Shown here: positions 8,066 to 15,894 of the stretch, in pieces
Layout: each line of letters begins with the position of its first letter
Numbering within the stretch: position 1 is the stretch's first letter
Assembly: GCF_000025265.1 (NCBI RefSeq)
Contig: NC_013739.1
Location: forward strand, 992,001-1,056,000
Reading direction: 5' to 3'
Length of the DNA: 64,000 bases
DNA from: Conexibacter woesei DSM 14684
GTDB lineage: Bacteria > Actinomycetota > Thermoleophilia > Solirubrobacterales > Solirubrobacteraceae
Translations under genes and position numbers: made by a program
The notes under the pieces: model-generated
Seen by the model: only the letters and a program-made list of their open reading frames with translations
Told to the model about the DNA's origin: nothing
The model's database searches: none

Positions 8066-9202
8066 ATGGACCTCACCTTCTCCGACGCGGAGACGGCGTT
8101 CCGGGACGAGCTGCGCGCGTGGATCGCCGCGCACCACCCCGGCGAGGCGCCCGCGGGGGAGGACGAGTCGTTCGCCTGGCGGGTCGCCTGGCAGCGCGAG
8201 CTGGCGGGCGGCGGCTGGGCGGCGGTGCAGTGGCCGCGCGAGTACGGCGGCCGCGGCGCGACGCTGGTCGAGTCGGCGATCTTCAACGAGGAGTTGGCGC
8301 GCGCTCGCGTGCCGTACCCGGCGAACGTGCTCGGGCTCGCGCTCGGCGGGCCGACGCTGATGGTCCACGGCACGCCGGAGCAGAAGGAGCGCTACCTGCC
8401 GCCGATCGTGACCGCCGAGGAGATCTGGTGCCAGGGGTTCTCCGAGCCCGACGCCGGCTCCGACCTCGCAGCGCTCAAGACGCGCGCGGTGAAGGTCGAC
8501 GGCGGCTGGCGGATCACCGGCCAGAAGGTCTGGACGAGCTTCGCCCACAGCGCGAAGTGGTGCATGCTCGTCGCCCGCTCGGATCCCGAGGCGGCGAAGC
8601 ACAAGGGCTTGACGTACTTCCTGATGGACATGGACCAGCCGCAGGTGCAGGTCCGCCCGCTGCGCCAGATCACCGGCGCGGCCGAGTTCAACGAGCTGTT
8701 CCTGGAGGAGGCGTTCGTCCCCGACGAGAACGTCGTCGGCGGCGTCGGCAACGGCTGGAAGGTTGCGCTGACGACGCTGATGAACGAGCGCGCCGGGCTC
8801 GCGTTCGGCCTCCAGGTCGCGCTCAAGGTGCTGCTCGACGAGCTGACCGAGATCGCCGCCGCACGCGGCCTGCTGGACGACGGCTCGGTCGCCGAGCGGC
8901 TCGGCGACCTGCACGTACGGGCCGAGATCCTGCGGCTGACCGCCTACCGCGGCCTGACGGCGCAGATGAAGTACGGCCAGCCGGGGCCGGAGGGCTCGCT
9001 GACGAAGTGGATGTGGTCGGACACCAACCAGCGCGCGACCGAGCTGGCCGTCGAGCTGCTGGGACCGGAGGCGCTCGCGACCGACTCGCGCTGGTCGTTC
9101 GAGCTGCTGCGCGCCCGCGGCAACTCGATCGAGGGCGGCACGACCGAGATCCTCAAGAACATCGTCGCCGAGCGCGTGCTCGGCCTGCCGCGGCTGCGCT
9201 GA
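8066..9202 (+). CDS. acyl-CoA dehydrogenase, catalytic-type subunit
   Basis: A 378-residue FAD-dependent enzyme introducing an alpha,beta double bond into acyl-CoA. Segments seen in order: N-terminal helical domain; WCQGFSEPDAGSDLAALKT (flavin/substrate loop); WRITGQKVWTSFAH; the second domain LEEAFVPDENVVGG; and RGNSIEGGTTEILKNIVAER near the C-terminus, which supplies the catalytic-base Glu region. It resembles the FadE-type enzymes of actinobacterial sterol and long-chain degradation. It follows the hydratase by 18 bp and precedes a second, shorter acyl-CoA dehydrogenase by 17 bp, an arrangement typical of alpha2beta2 heterotetramers such as FadE28-FadE29. Confidence 0.9.
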   Translation: MDLTFSDAETAFRDELRAWIAAHHPGEAPAGEDESFAWRVAWQRELAGGGWAAVQWPREYGGRGATLVESAIFNEELARARVPYPANVLGLALGGPTLMVHGTPEQKERYLPPIVTAEEIWCQGFSEPDAGSDLAALKTRAVKVDGGWRITGQKVWTSFAHSAKWCMLVARSDPEAAKHKGLTYFLMDMDQPQVQVRPLRQITGAAEFNELFLEEAFVPDENVVGGVGNGWKVALTTLMNERAGLAFGLQVALKVLLDELTEIAAARGLLDDGSVAERLGDLHVRAEILRLTAYRGLTAQMKYGQPGPEGSLTKWMWSDTNQRATELAVELLGPEALATDSRWSFELLRARGNSIEGGTTEILKNIVAERVLGLPRLR

Positions 9203-9219
9203 GCGGGGAGCTGACGCCG

Positions 9220-10278
9220 ATGCACTTCGACTTCACCGACGACCAGCGCGAGATCAAACGCACCGCGAGAGAGCTGCTGAGCGCGCGCTCGGGGTTCGAG
9301 CGGGTGCGCGCGGTCGCCGAGGGCGACGGTGCCTACGACGCCGCGCTGTGGGACGAGCTGGTCGCGCTCGGGTGGACCGGGATCGCGCTGCCGGAGTCGT
9401 ACGGCGGGCAAGGGCTCGGGGTGCTGGAGCTGACGATCCTGCTGGAGGAGCTGGGTTACGCCGTCACGCCCTCCCGCTTCCTCTCGAACGCCGCCGCCGG
9501 CCTGCTGATCGGCGCGGCCGGGTCGCAGCAGCAGCGCGACGCGCTGCTGCCGGGGATCGCGAGCGGGCGGGAGACCGCGACGCTCGCGCTCGCGCGCGAC
9601 GGCGTCGCGGAGCTGGTGCCGGACGCCGACAGCGCGCGCTGGATCGTCCTCGTTGAGGATGGTCGCGCGGTCGTGCACGACGCCCGCGGCGGGGGCGTCG
9701 CGGTGCAGCCGCGCGCGACGATCGACCCGACACGGCGGTACGCGCGCGTCGTCGTCGCCGGCGGCGGCGAGGCGGCCGGGGAGCCGCTCGCCGGAGCGGT
9801 CGCGGACGGCCTCGACCGCGCCGAGATCGCGCTTGCGGCAGAGCTGACGGGGATCGCGCAGCGGGCGCTGGAGCTGACGGTCGCCTACGTGAAGGAGCGC
9901 AGGCAGTTCGGCACCCCGGTCGGTGCGTTCCAGGCGGTCTCGCACCGCGCGGCGCAGATGCTGCTGGAGACCGAGGGCGCCCGCTCGGCGACGTACTTCG
10001 CCGCCTGGGCGGCAGACGCGGAGCCGGCCTCGCTCGCGCGCGGCGCGTCGCTGGCGAAGGCGGCTGCCGCCGACGCCGGTCGCCACGTGACGGCGGCGGC
10101 GATCCAGCTGCACGGCGGGATCGGCTTCACGTGGGAGGCCGACGTGCACTGGCTCTACAAGCGCGCGCAGCTCGACGCCGCGCTGCTGGCGCCGGCCGCG
10201 TGGCACCGCGCGCGGATCGCGCGGCTGGCCGCGGAGGGCTCCCGCGCCGCCACCCCGACGCCGGCCCCCGCCGCCTAG
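9220..10278 (+). CDS. acyl-CoA dehydrogenase, partner-type subunit
   Basis: A 352-residue acyl-CoA dehydrogenase fold. It keeps the N-terminal domain (LGWTGIALPESYGGQGLGVLEL) and the C-terminal KERRQFGTPVGAFQAVSHRAAQM and QLHGGIGFTWEADVHWLYKR signatures. The middle beta-domain is short and lacks the TEPxxGSD flavin-contact loop, and no IYEGT-type catalytic Glu motif is seen. This matches the non-catalytic partner of heteromeric actinobacterial enzymes, so it probably works with the dehydrogenase encoded 17 bp upstream. The pairing is inference from order and motif loss. The C-terminus is an Ala/Pro-rich tail. Confidence 0.85.
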   Translation: MHFDFTDDQREIKRTARELLSARSGFERVRAVAEGDGAYDAALWDELVALGWTGIALPESYGGQGLGVLELTILLEELGYAVTPSRFLSNAAAGLLIGAAGSQQQRDALLPGIASGRETATLALARDGVAELVPDADSARWIVLVEDGRAVVHDARGGGVAVQPRATIDPTRRYARVVVAGGGEAAGEPLAGAVADGLDRAEIALAAELTGIAQRALELTVAYVKERRQFGTPVGAFQAVSHRAAQMLLETEGARSATYFAAWAADAEPASLARGASLAKAAAADAGRHVTAAAIQLHGGIGFTWEADVHWLYKRAQLDAALLAPAAWHRARIARLAAEGSRAATPTPAPAA

Positions 10279-10291
10279 GAGCGCACGGGCT

Positions 10292-10819
10292 GTGGTCGGG
10301 ACCGTCGACGGCAGCGAGCTGACGGCCGGCGCGGCGCCCGGGGGCGAGGTCACGCTCGTCGTCGTCGATCCCGCGCTGAGAGCGCAGGTGCTCGCGCTCG
10401 CCCCGCATCCGCCGCAGCGGCGCTGGTCGGGCGTGCCGGGCGACACGCTCGGGCCGGCCGAGCGGGATCCGGCTCAGCGCCCGGTCGCGATCCTGCTCGA
10501 CGGGCGCCCGGCCGGCTTCCTCGTGCTGCACGGCGGCGTCAGCGCCGGCCGCTTCGTGCGGCCGCACGGAGAACTGCTGATCCGCGCCTTCTTCGTCGAC
10601 GCGACGTTCCAGGGCCGTGGAGTTGCGCGGCGTGCGCTCGCGCTGCTGCCGGGGTTCGTGCGCGCGCTCGACCCGACCGTCACCCGCCTCGTGCTGACGG
10701 TCAACGTCGAGAACGAGCACGCGCAGCGCACCTACACGCGCGCCGGCTTCGTCGACACCGGCGCCCGCTATCAGCGGCCGGGCGGCGGTCCGCAACTGGT
10801 GCTCGAGCTGCCGATCTGA
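10292..10819 (+). CDS. GNAT-family N-acetyltransferase
   Basis: A 175-residue protein with a GTG start and aggag 9 bp upstream. The acetyl-CoA-binding core is visible as LLIRAFFVDATFQGRGVARRALALL (motif A, Q/RxxGxA) and NVENEHAQRTYTRAGFVDTG (motif B). The N-terminal 80 residues are variable, as expected for the acceptor side. It begins 13 bp after the second dehydrogenase, so it is probably the last gene of the acyl-CoA cluster, but its substrate cannot be read from sequence. Confidence 0.8.
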   Translation: MVGTVDGSELTAGAAPGGEVTLVVVDPALRAQVLALAPHPPQRRWSGVPGDTLGPAERDPAQRPVAILLDGRPAGFLVLHGGVSAGRFVRPHGELLIRAFFVDATFQGRGVARRALALLPGFVRALDPTVTRLVLTVNVENEHAQRTYTRAGFVDTGARYQRPGGGPQLVLELPI

Positions 10820-10898
10820 GGTATTCTGGCGCAGCGGCGCTCCATTGCGGGGTGCGTGCAGCCAGTTGCCGGAATCGACAGCGACTCAGGAGCAGGCG

Positions 10899-12890
10899 AT
10901 GGGGAACAGAGGAAGATGGTTGGCGCTCGTCGCCACCGCAGCGCCGCTCGCCGTGGTGCCCGCGACAACGCACGCCGCGCCGAAGAAGCGTGTGCCGGCG
11001 GTTGCTGCGATCGCCGGCGTGACCGGCCCGAAGGCTGCGGTCGTGCCCGGGGCCAAGGTCGTGCTCACGGCAAGAGCCCGCAACATGGCGACGCGCACCA
11101 GCCGGGTGTCGGTCGCCTTCCACACCTCGGTCGACGCCCGCCGGGACGGCCGCGACCCCGTGCTCGGCCGCGCCCGCACGGCGCGCCTGAAGCCGGGCGG
11201 GCGCGGGACGGCGAAGCTGACCGCCGCCCTCCGTCCGGCGATCCGCCCCGGCACCTACACGCTGTTCGCGTGCGTCCGAGCCGGCGGCAGAACGCGCTGC
11301 GCGAAGGCGACGCGCAAGCTCGTCGTGCGGACGAGACGGCTCTGGCTGCCCACCCCCGTGCCGAAGGTCCCGACGCCGCCCGCTCCCGAGCCGCCGCGCC
11401 CGAGAGACGACGACGCCCTGCCGCCGGACCGGAATCCGGTGCTCACGCTCCAGGTCGCTTCCGACGTCGAGTGGTCGACCGGCCGGCGACCCGACGGGAA
11501 CCTCGCTGCGTCGGGCGACACGATCAGGTCGGTTCTGCGCCTCGGCGCGGGCGTGCCCGGCCAGGCCGGCTACGACCGTGCGAGCGTGCCGGCGGGAGCC
11601 GCGACCGGCGATCCGACCCCCGTGGCGGGCGGCGCCCTGGCGCCTCCGGCCGGCGGCTTCGACAACGGCAGCATCCCACTCGACCTGCCGTTCGCGTTCC
11701 CGTTCGCCGGTGTGCGCACGACGAGAGTCGCCGTCTCGACGAACGGCTGGATCGCGGCGGCCGACCCGAGCCCGGCGTTCGGCCCGATCGGCGCGGATGC
11801 GAGCATCGACTACCGCGGGATCGCGACAGCGTTCGGCGACAACCTCGCCGCGATCGCTCCGTTCCGCACCGACCTCACGCTGGTCCCGCCGCCTGGGCAG
11901 GTGCCTGGCCGGATCGTCCTCGTCAGACAGGCCGGCGGCGACAGCGTCGCGATCCGCTGGGAGGCCTATCCGGTGGGTGGCGGCGCGCGCGTGACGTTCG
12001 CTGCGGTGCTGTTCAGAGACGGTCGCGTGCGCTTCGACTACCCCGAGCGACCCGCGTTCGCCGCTGACCGGCTGGTCGGGATATCGCCCGGCGTCAGCGG
12101 CCAGCCCGCCGATCTCACGGTCGCGAGAGCTCCGGCGATTCCCGCCGAGAGCATCCTCTTCACGCCCAGACCGGCCCCCCCGTCGGCTTCGGCGGCAGCC
12201 GGAACGGCGACGCTCACACTGCCGCGTGGCAGTGAGTTCATCAGCGGCGCCGGGTGCTCGCAGACGCTCAGACCGACGCGGACCGCAGAGGGCCTCGTCT
12301 CCTGCTCGACGCCGGCGGTCGCCGTCAGCGGCAGCGCGCCGGTGGAGATCAGCTGGAGATATCCGGAATGGATGTGGACGAACCCCGTCCAAGCGGCGAC
12401 GTGGACGGCCGTGACGTCCACGTGGACCGCCGCGACGGCGACGCGTTCCGCCCAGACGGAGCTGGCCCAGGGCGTCTACCGCGACATGGCCGGCGCGACG
12501 CTCACGCTGGCGCCGGCCCTCGTGCTCCCGCTCGGCAGAGTCGGCGTCGAGGTCGACAGCGACCACGTCGACCTCCCCGACGTGCTGCCGCTCCGACGCC
12601 CGCGCATCTCCGGCACGCTGCCGGCTGGGCTGACGCCGGTCGGCGCAACGGCCGGCATCAGCCCCACGCTGACTCGGAGCGACCTCGTGGCGCTGTGCGA
12701 CAGACTGCCCCCGCAGGGCCAGGGCGGCCAGGTCTCGTGCATGCTGCCGACCGCGCTGGAGATCGGCACGCGCTTCACGCTGCTGTTCGACGGGGCGGCG
12801 GGGACGAGCTATCCGGGGCTCACGGTCTCGCTCGCGGCGGACAACCTGCCCAGAACGCAGCCTGTGAGCACGACGGTGACGGTCCCGTAG
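10899..12890 (+). CDS. exported multi-domain beta-rich protein, function unknown
   Basis: A 663-residue protein. The ATG at 10899 has aggagcag just upstream and opens a clean signal peptide (WLALVATAAPLAVVPATTHA). Residues ~30-125 resemble a CARDB-like cell-adhesion module (VVPGAKVVLTARARNMATRTSRVSV...GTYTLFACV). A proline-rich linker follows (PVPKVPTPPAPEPPRP), then a large beta-rich domain (residues ~180-420) with a nidogen-like flavour: ADPSPAFGPIGADASIDYRG and GRIVLVRQAGGDSVAIRWEA. The C-terminal ~200 residues are again beta-rich with paired Cys. It is probably a surface or secreted protein. The stop lies 1 bp before the first copy of the 72-bp direct repeat. Confidence 0.65.
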   Translation: MGNRGRWLALVATAAPLAVVPATTHAAPKKRVPAVAAIAGVTGPKAAVVPGAKVVLTARARNMATRTSRVSVAFHTSVDARRDGRDPVLGRARTARLKPGGRGTAKLTAALRPAIRPGTYTLFACVRAGGRTRCAKATRKLVVRTRRLWLPTPVPKVPTPPAPEPPRPRDDDALPPDRNPVLTLQVASDVEWSTGRRPDGNLAASGDTIRSVLRLGAGVPGQAGYDRASVPAGAATGDPTPVAGGALAPPAGGFDNGSIPLDLPFAFPFAGVRTTRVAVSTNGWIAAADPSPAFGPIGADASIDYRGIATAFGDNLAAIAPFRTDLTLVPPPGQVPGRIVLVRQAGGDSVAIRWEAYPVGGGARVTFAAVLFRDGRVRFDYPERPAFAADRLVGISPGVSGQPADLTVARAPAIPAESILFTPRPAPPSASAAAGTATLTLPRGSEFISGAGCSQTLRPTRTAEGLVSCSTPAVAVSGSAPVEISWRYPEWMWTNPVQAATWTAVTSTWTAATATRSAQTELAQGVYRDMAGATLTLAPALVLPLGRVGVEVDSDHVDLPDVLPLRRPRISGTLPAGLTPVGATAGISPTLTRSDLVALCDRLPPQGQGGQVSCMLPTALEIGTRFTLLFDGAAGTSYPGLTVSLAADNLPRTQPVSTTVTVP

Positions 12891-12891
12891 G

Positions 12892-12963
12892 CGTCAGACT
12901 GCGGCCGATGATCGACACCATCGGCCGCACCGTCGTGCTCGTGCGCGACTAGGACGAGGCGCG
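12892..12963 (+). repeat. 72-bp direct repeat, copy 1
   Basis: These 72 bp match 13607-13678 at 71 positions. The single difference, at 12952, changes TAC to TAG. The repeat includes the start codon and first residues of the VOC gene downstream, and with the second copy brackets a 643-bp insert of visibly lower GC. Confidence 0.9.
12908..12952 (+). pseudogene. duplicated 5' fragment of the VOC gene
   Basis: This reads MIDTIGRTVVLVRD then stops, identical to the first 14 residues of the intact VOC gene at 13623. The next codon, Tyr in the intact gene, is a stop here, and homology ends at 12963. It is a by-product of the duplication that created the flanking repeats and is unlikely to be functional. 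Confidence 0.85.
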
Positions 12964-12971
12964 TGGCCCAA

Positions 12972-13562
<591 letters not shown>

Positions 13563-13606
13563 TTAAAAGGAGCGATAAGCTACCAACGTCGATCCGGGCG
13601 GTCAAA

Positions 13607-13678
13607 CGTCAGACTGCGGCCGATGATCGACACCATCGGCCGCACCGTCGTGCTCGTGCGCGACTACGACGAGGCGCG
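13607..13678 (+). repeat. 72-bp direct repeat, copy 2
   Basis: This is the second copy of the repeat at 12892-12963, here continuous with the intact VOC gene. Being in frame with a complete gene, it is likely the ancestral copy. Confidence 0.9.
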
Positions 13679-14030
13679 CGACTTCTACGCGAAGCTCGGC
13701 TTCGAGACGCTGCACGACCAGCCGCTGCCGGACGGCCGGCGTTTCCTCCACGTCGGGCTGTCGTCGCAGCCGGGCGTCGGACTGTGGCTGCTGGAGCCGG
13801 CGGGCGAGGACGGCGCAGAGCGGATCGGGCGGCAGACCGGCGGCGAGCCGCTGCTGGTGCTCTACACCGGCGACCTCGCCGCCGCGATCGCGGCGGCGAG
13901 GGAGGCGGGCGTCGACACCTTCGAGGAGCCGCAGGAGGCGCAGGGCAGCGCGTTCATCCATTTCGCCGACCTCTACGGCAACCACCTCGTGCTCGTCGAG
14001 CTGCGCCCGGATCCGGCGGCGACCGTCTAG
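13623..14030 (+). CDS. VOC (glyoxalase/bleomycin-resistance) superfamily protein
   Basis: A 135-residue protein with the paired beta-alpha-beta-beta-beta modules of the vicinal oxygen chelate fold: VVLVRDYDEARDFYAKLGF at the start, a central LLVLYTGDLAAAIAAAREAG, and the terminal FIHFADLYGNHLVLVEL. The final Glu (LVLVEL) is the usual metal ligand. It could be a glyoxalase-like lyase, a dioxygenase or a resistance protein; substrate is not deducible. Its 5' end has been duplicated upstream. It converges on the ABC permease gene with a 4-bp overlap at the stops. Confidence 0.8.
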   Translation: MIDTIGRTVVLVRDYDEARDFYAKLGFETLHDQPLPDGRRFLHVGLSSQPGVGLWLLEPAGEDGAERIGRQTGGEPLLVLYTGDLAAAIAAAREAGVDTFEEPQEAQGSAFIHFADLYGNHLVLVELRPDPAATV

Positions 14031-14806
14031 ACCGACCGCTGGTAGGAGCGGAAGGCGCGCGTCGCGACCCAGCCGCACAGCACGGTCAGCAGCGCGAGCA
14101 GGCCGAGGCGGGTGCCGACCATCCCCCAGTCGACGTCCTCGGCGGTGAGCGCTTCACGGCCGGCCTCGACCGCCCAGTTGACCGGGTTGAAGCGCGCGAT
14201 CGACTCGATCCACGCCGGCGCGAGCGACAGGTTCATGAACGCGCCGGAGAGGAACGTCAGCGGCAGCGTCACGAACTGCACGGCGCCGATCATCGTCTCC
14301 TGTCTGCGCGTCACGAGCGCAAGCCCGATCGAGAGCGCGCCGACGGCCGTCCCGAGCAGCACCGCGGCGACGATCAGCACGAGCACGCCGGGCACGCCGC
14401 CGGCGAAGTCGGCGCCGACGACGACGCCGAGCCCGACGATGATCAGCGTCTGGATCGCGGTCACGATCGCGAGCTGCGCGAGCGGCCCGGCGATCAGCGC
14501 GACGCGGCTCGACGGGGACGTCAGGAAGCGGTCGAGGATCCCGCGGTCGAGGTCGTCGAGCATCCCCATCCCGTGCCAGCCGCCGGAGAACATCGCGGTC
14601 ATCACGACGATGCCGGGCGTCAGGAAGTCTGCGTACGAGTCGCTGCCGAAGCCCGGCAGCTCGACGATCGAGCGGAACAGCTGGCCGAACAGCAGCAGCC
14701 AGATGATCGGCTGCGCGAGCGAGATCGCGATCCACCACGGCTGGCGCCACAGGGCGCGCAGCTGCCGGACGGTCAGCCACCAGGAATGTGTCAGCGTCGC
14801 GGACAT
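14027..14806 (-). CDS. ABC-2 type transporter permease (DrrB-like)
   Basis: A 259-residue membrane protein with six hydrophobic segments. The family landmarks are WWIAISLAQPIIWLLLFGQLF near the N-terminus, FLTPGIVVMTAMFSG (residues ~61-75), DRGILDRFLTSPSSR in the cytoplasmic loop, and FLSGAFMNLSLAPAWIESIARFNPVN before the last helix. This is the daunorubicin-resistance/ABC-2 exporter subunit. The start lies 1 bp after the stop of its ATPase gene, so the two are translationally coupled and form one exporter, probably for a hydrophobic drug, lipid or polymer. Confidence 0.88.
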   Translation of the reverse strand: MSATLTHSWWLTVRQLRALWRQPWWIAISLAQPIIWLLLFGQLFRSIVELPGFGSDSYADFLTPGIVVMTAMFSGGWHGMGMLDDLDRGILDRFLTSPSSRVALIAGPLAQLAIVTAIQTLIIVGLGVVVGADFAGGVPGVLVLIVAAVLLGTAVGALSIGLALVTRRQETMIGAVQFVTLPLTFLSGAFMNLSLAPAWIESIARFNPVNWAVEAGREALTAEDVDWGMVGTRLGLLALLTVLCGWVATRAFRSYQRSV

Positions 14807-14807
14807 C

Positions 14808-15809
14808 TCAGCGGCTCCCCACGGTCGCGGTCTCGGTTTCGCTCGCGCCGTCGGAGGCGGCGTCGCCGAAGCTCCGCCCCGCGTAGCGCAGGTAGACGTC
14901 GTCGAGCGACGGCCGCGCGACGGTCACCGAGGCGACGGTCAGCCCGCCGGCCTCCAGTGCCGCCAGCACGCTCGGCACCGCACGCGCGCCGTGGTCGGCG
15001 CGGGCGCGCAGCGCGCGGCCCTCCAGCACGACCTCGCGGACGCCGTCGACGCCCGCGAGCGCGGCGTGGACCGTGCCCTCGCCGGCGACGTCGTCCGCCA
15101 GCTCGACGTGGATCGCCTCGCCGCGCAGCTCGCCCTTGAGCTGCTCCGGCGTGCCCTCGGCGACGACCTTCCCGCGATCGACGATCGCGAGCTGGGACGC
15201 GAGCTTGTCGGCCTCCTCCAGGTAGTGCGTCGTCAGCAGGATCGTCAGCCCGTCCTCCCGTGCGAGGCGTCCGATCTCATTCCACATGTCGGCGCGCACC
15301 TCGGGATCGAGGCCGGTCGTCGGCTCGTCGAGGAACAGCACCTGCGGCCGCTGGATGAGCCCGAGCGCGACGTCGAGCCGCCGCTGCATGCCGCCGGAGT
15401 AGGTGCCGGCGAGCCGGTCGGCGGCGTCGGCGAGCGTGAAGCGCTCGAGCAGCTCCTGCGCTCGCCTGCGCAGCTCCGCGCCGCCGAGTCCGTGCAGCCG
15501 GCCCTGCAGCTCCAGGTTCTCGCGCCCGGTCGCCTCTCTGTCGACGGCGTGCTTCTGGCCGACGACGCCGAGCGCGCGGCGCGCGGCGGCGGGGTCGCGC
15601 AGCACGTCGATCCCTGCCACGCGCGCGCTGCCGGCGTCGGGCGCCGACAGCGTCGTGAGGATCTTCACCGTCGTCGACTTGCCCGCGCCGTTGGGGCCGA
15701 GCAGCCCGAAGATCGTGCCCGCGGGCACCTGGAAGCTGACGCCGTCGAGCGCACGCACCTCCCCGTAGCTCTTGGTGAGGCCCTCGGCCTCGATCGCGTA
15801 TCTGGTCAT
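14808..15809 (-). CDS. ABC transporter ATP-binding protein (DrrA-like)
   Basis: A 333-residue ATPase driving the DrrB-like permease encoded 1 bp downstream. It shows Walker A LLGPNGAGKST (residues ~36-46), the Q-loop region VVGQKHAVDREATGREN, signature YSGGMQRRLDVA, Walker B VLFLDEPTTGLDP and the switch His in TTHYLEEAD. The ~90-residue C-terminal extension (LDDVYLRYAGRSF) is the DrrA-type domain that pairs with the permease. The start is ATG at 15807-15809, 85 bp from the divergent LuxR-family regulator, which could control it; that link is inference. Confidence 0.9.
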   Translation of the reverse strand: MTRYAIEAEGLTKSYGEVRALDGVSFQVPAGTIFGLLGPNGAGKSTTVKILTTLSAPDAGSARVAGIDVLRDPAAARRALGVVGQKHAVDREATGRENLELQGRLHGLGGAELRRRAQELLERFTLADAADRLAGTYSGGMQRRLDVALGLIQRPQVLFLDEPTTGLDPEVRADMWNEIGRLAREDGLTILLTTHYLEEADKLASQLAIVDRGKVVAEGTPEQLKGELRGEAIHVELADDVAGEGTVHAALAGVDGVREVVLEGRALRARADHGARAVPSVLAALEAGGLTVASVTVARPSLDDVYLRYAGRSFGDAASDGASETETATVGSR

Positions 15810-15894
15810 GGCCGCGACACTAGACCCGCGCCGCACCGCTCGCATCACGCGCATCGCCAGTCCTCCGCCGGTGAGTCGCCAGTACGATCGCCCG

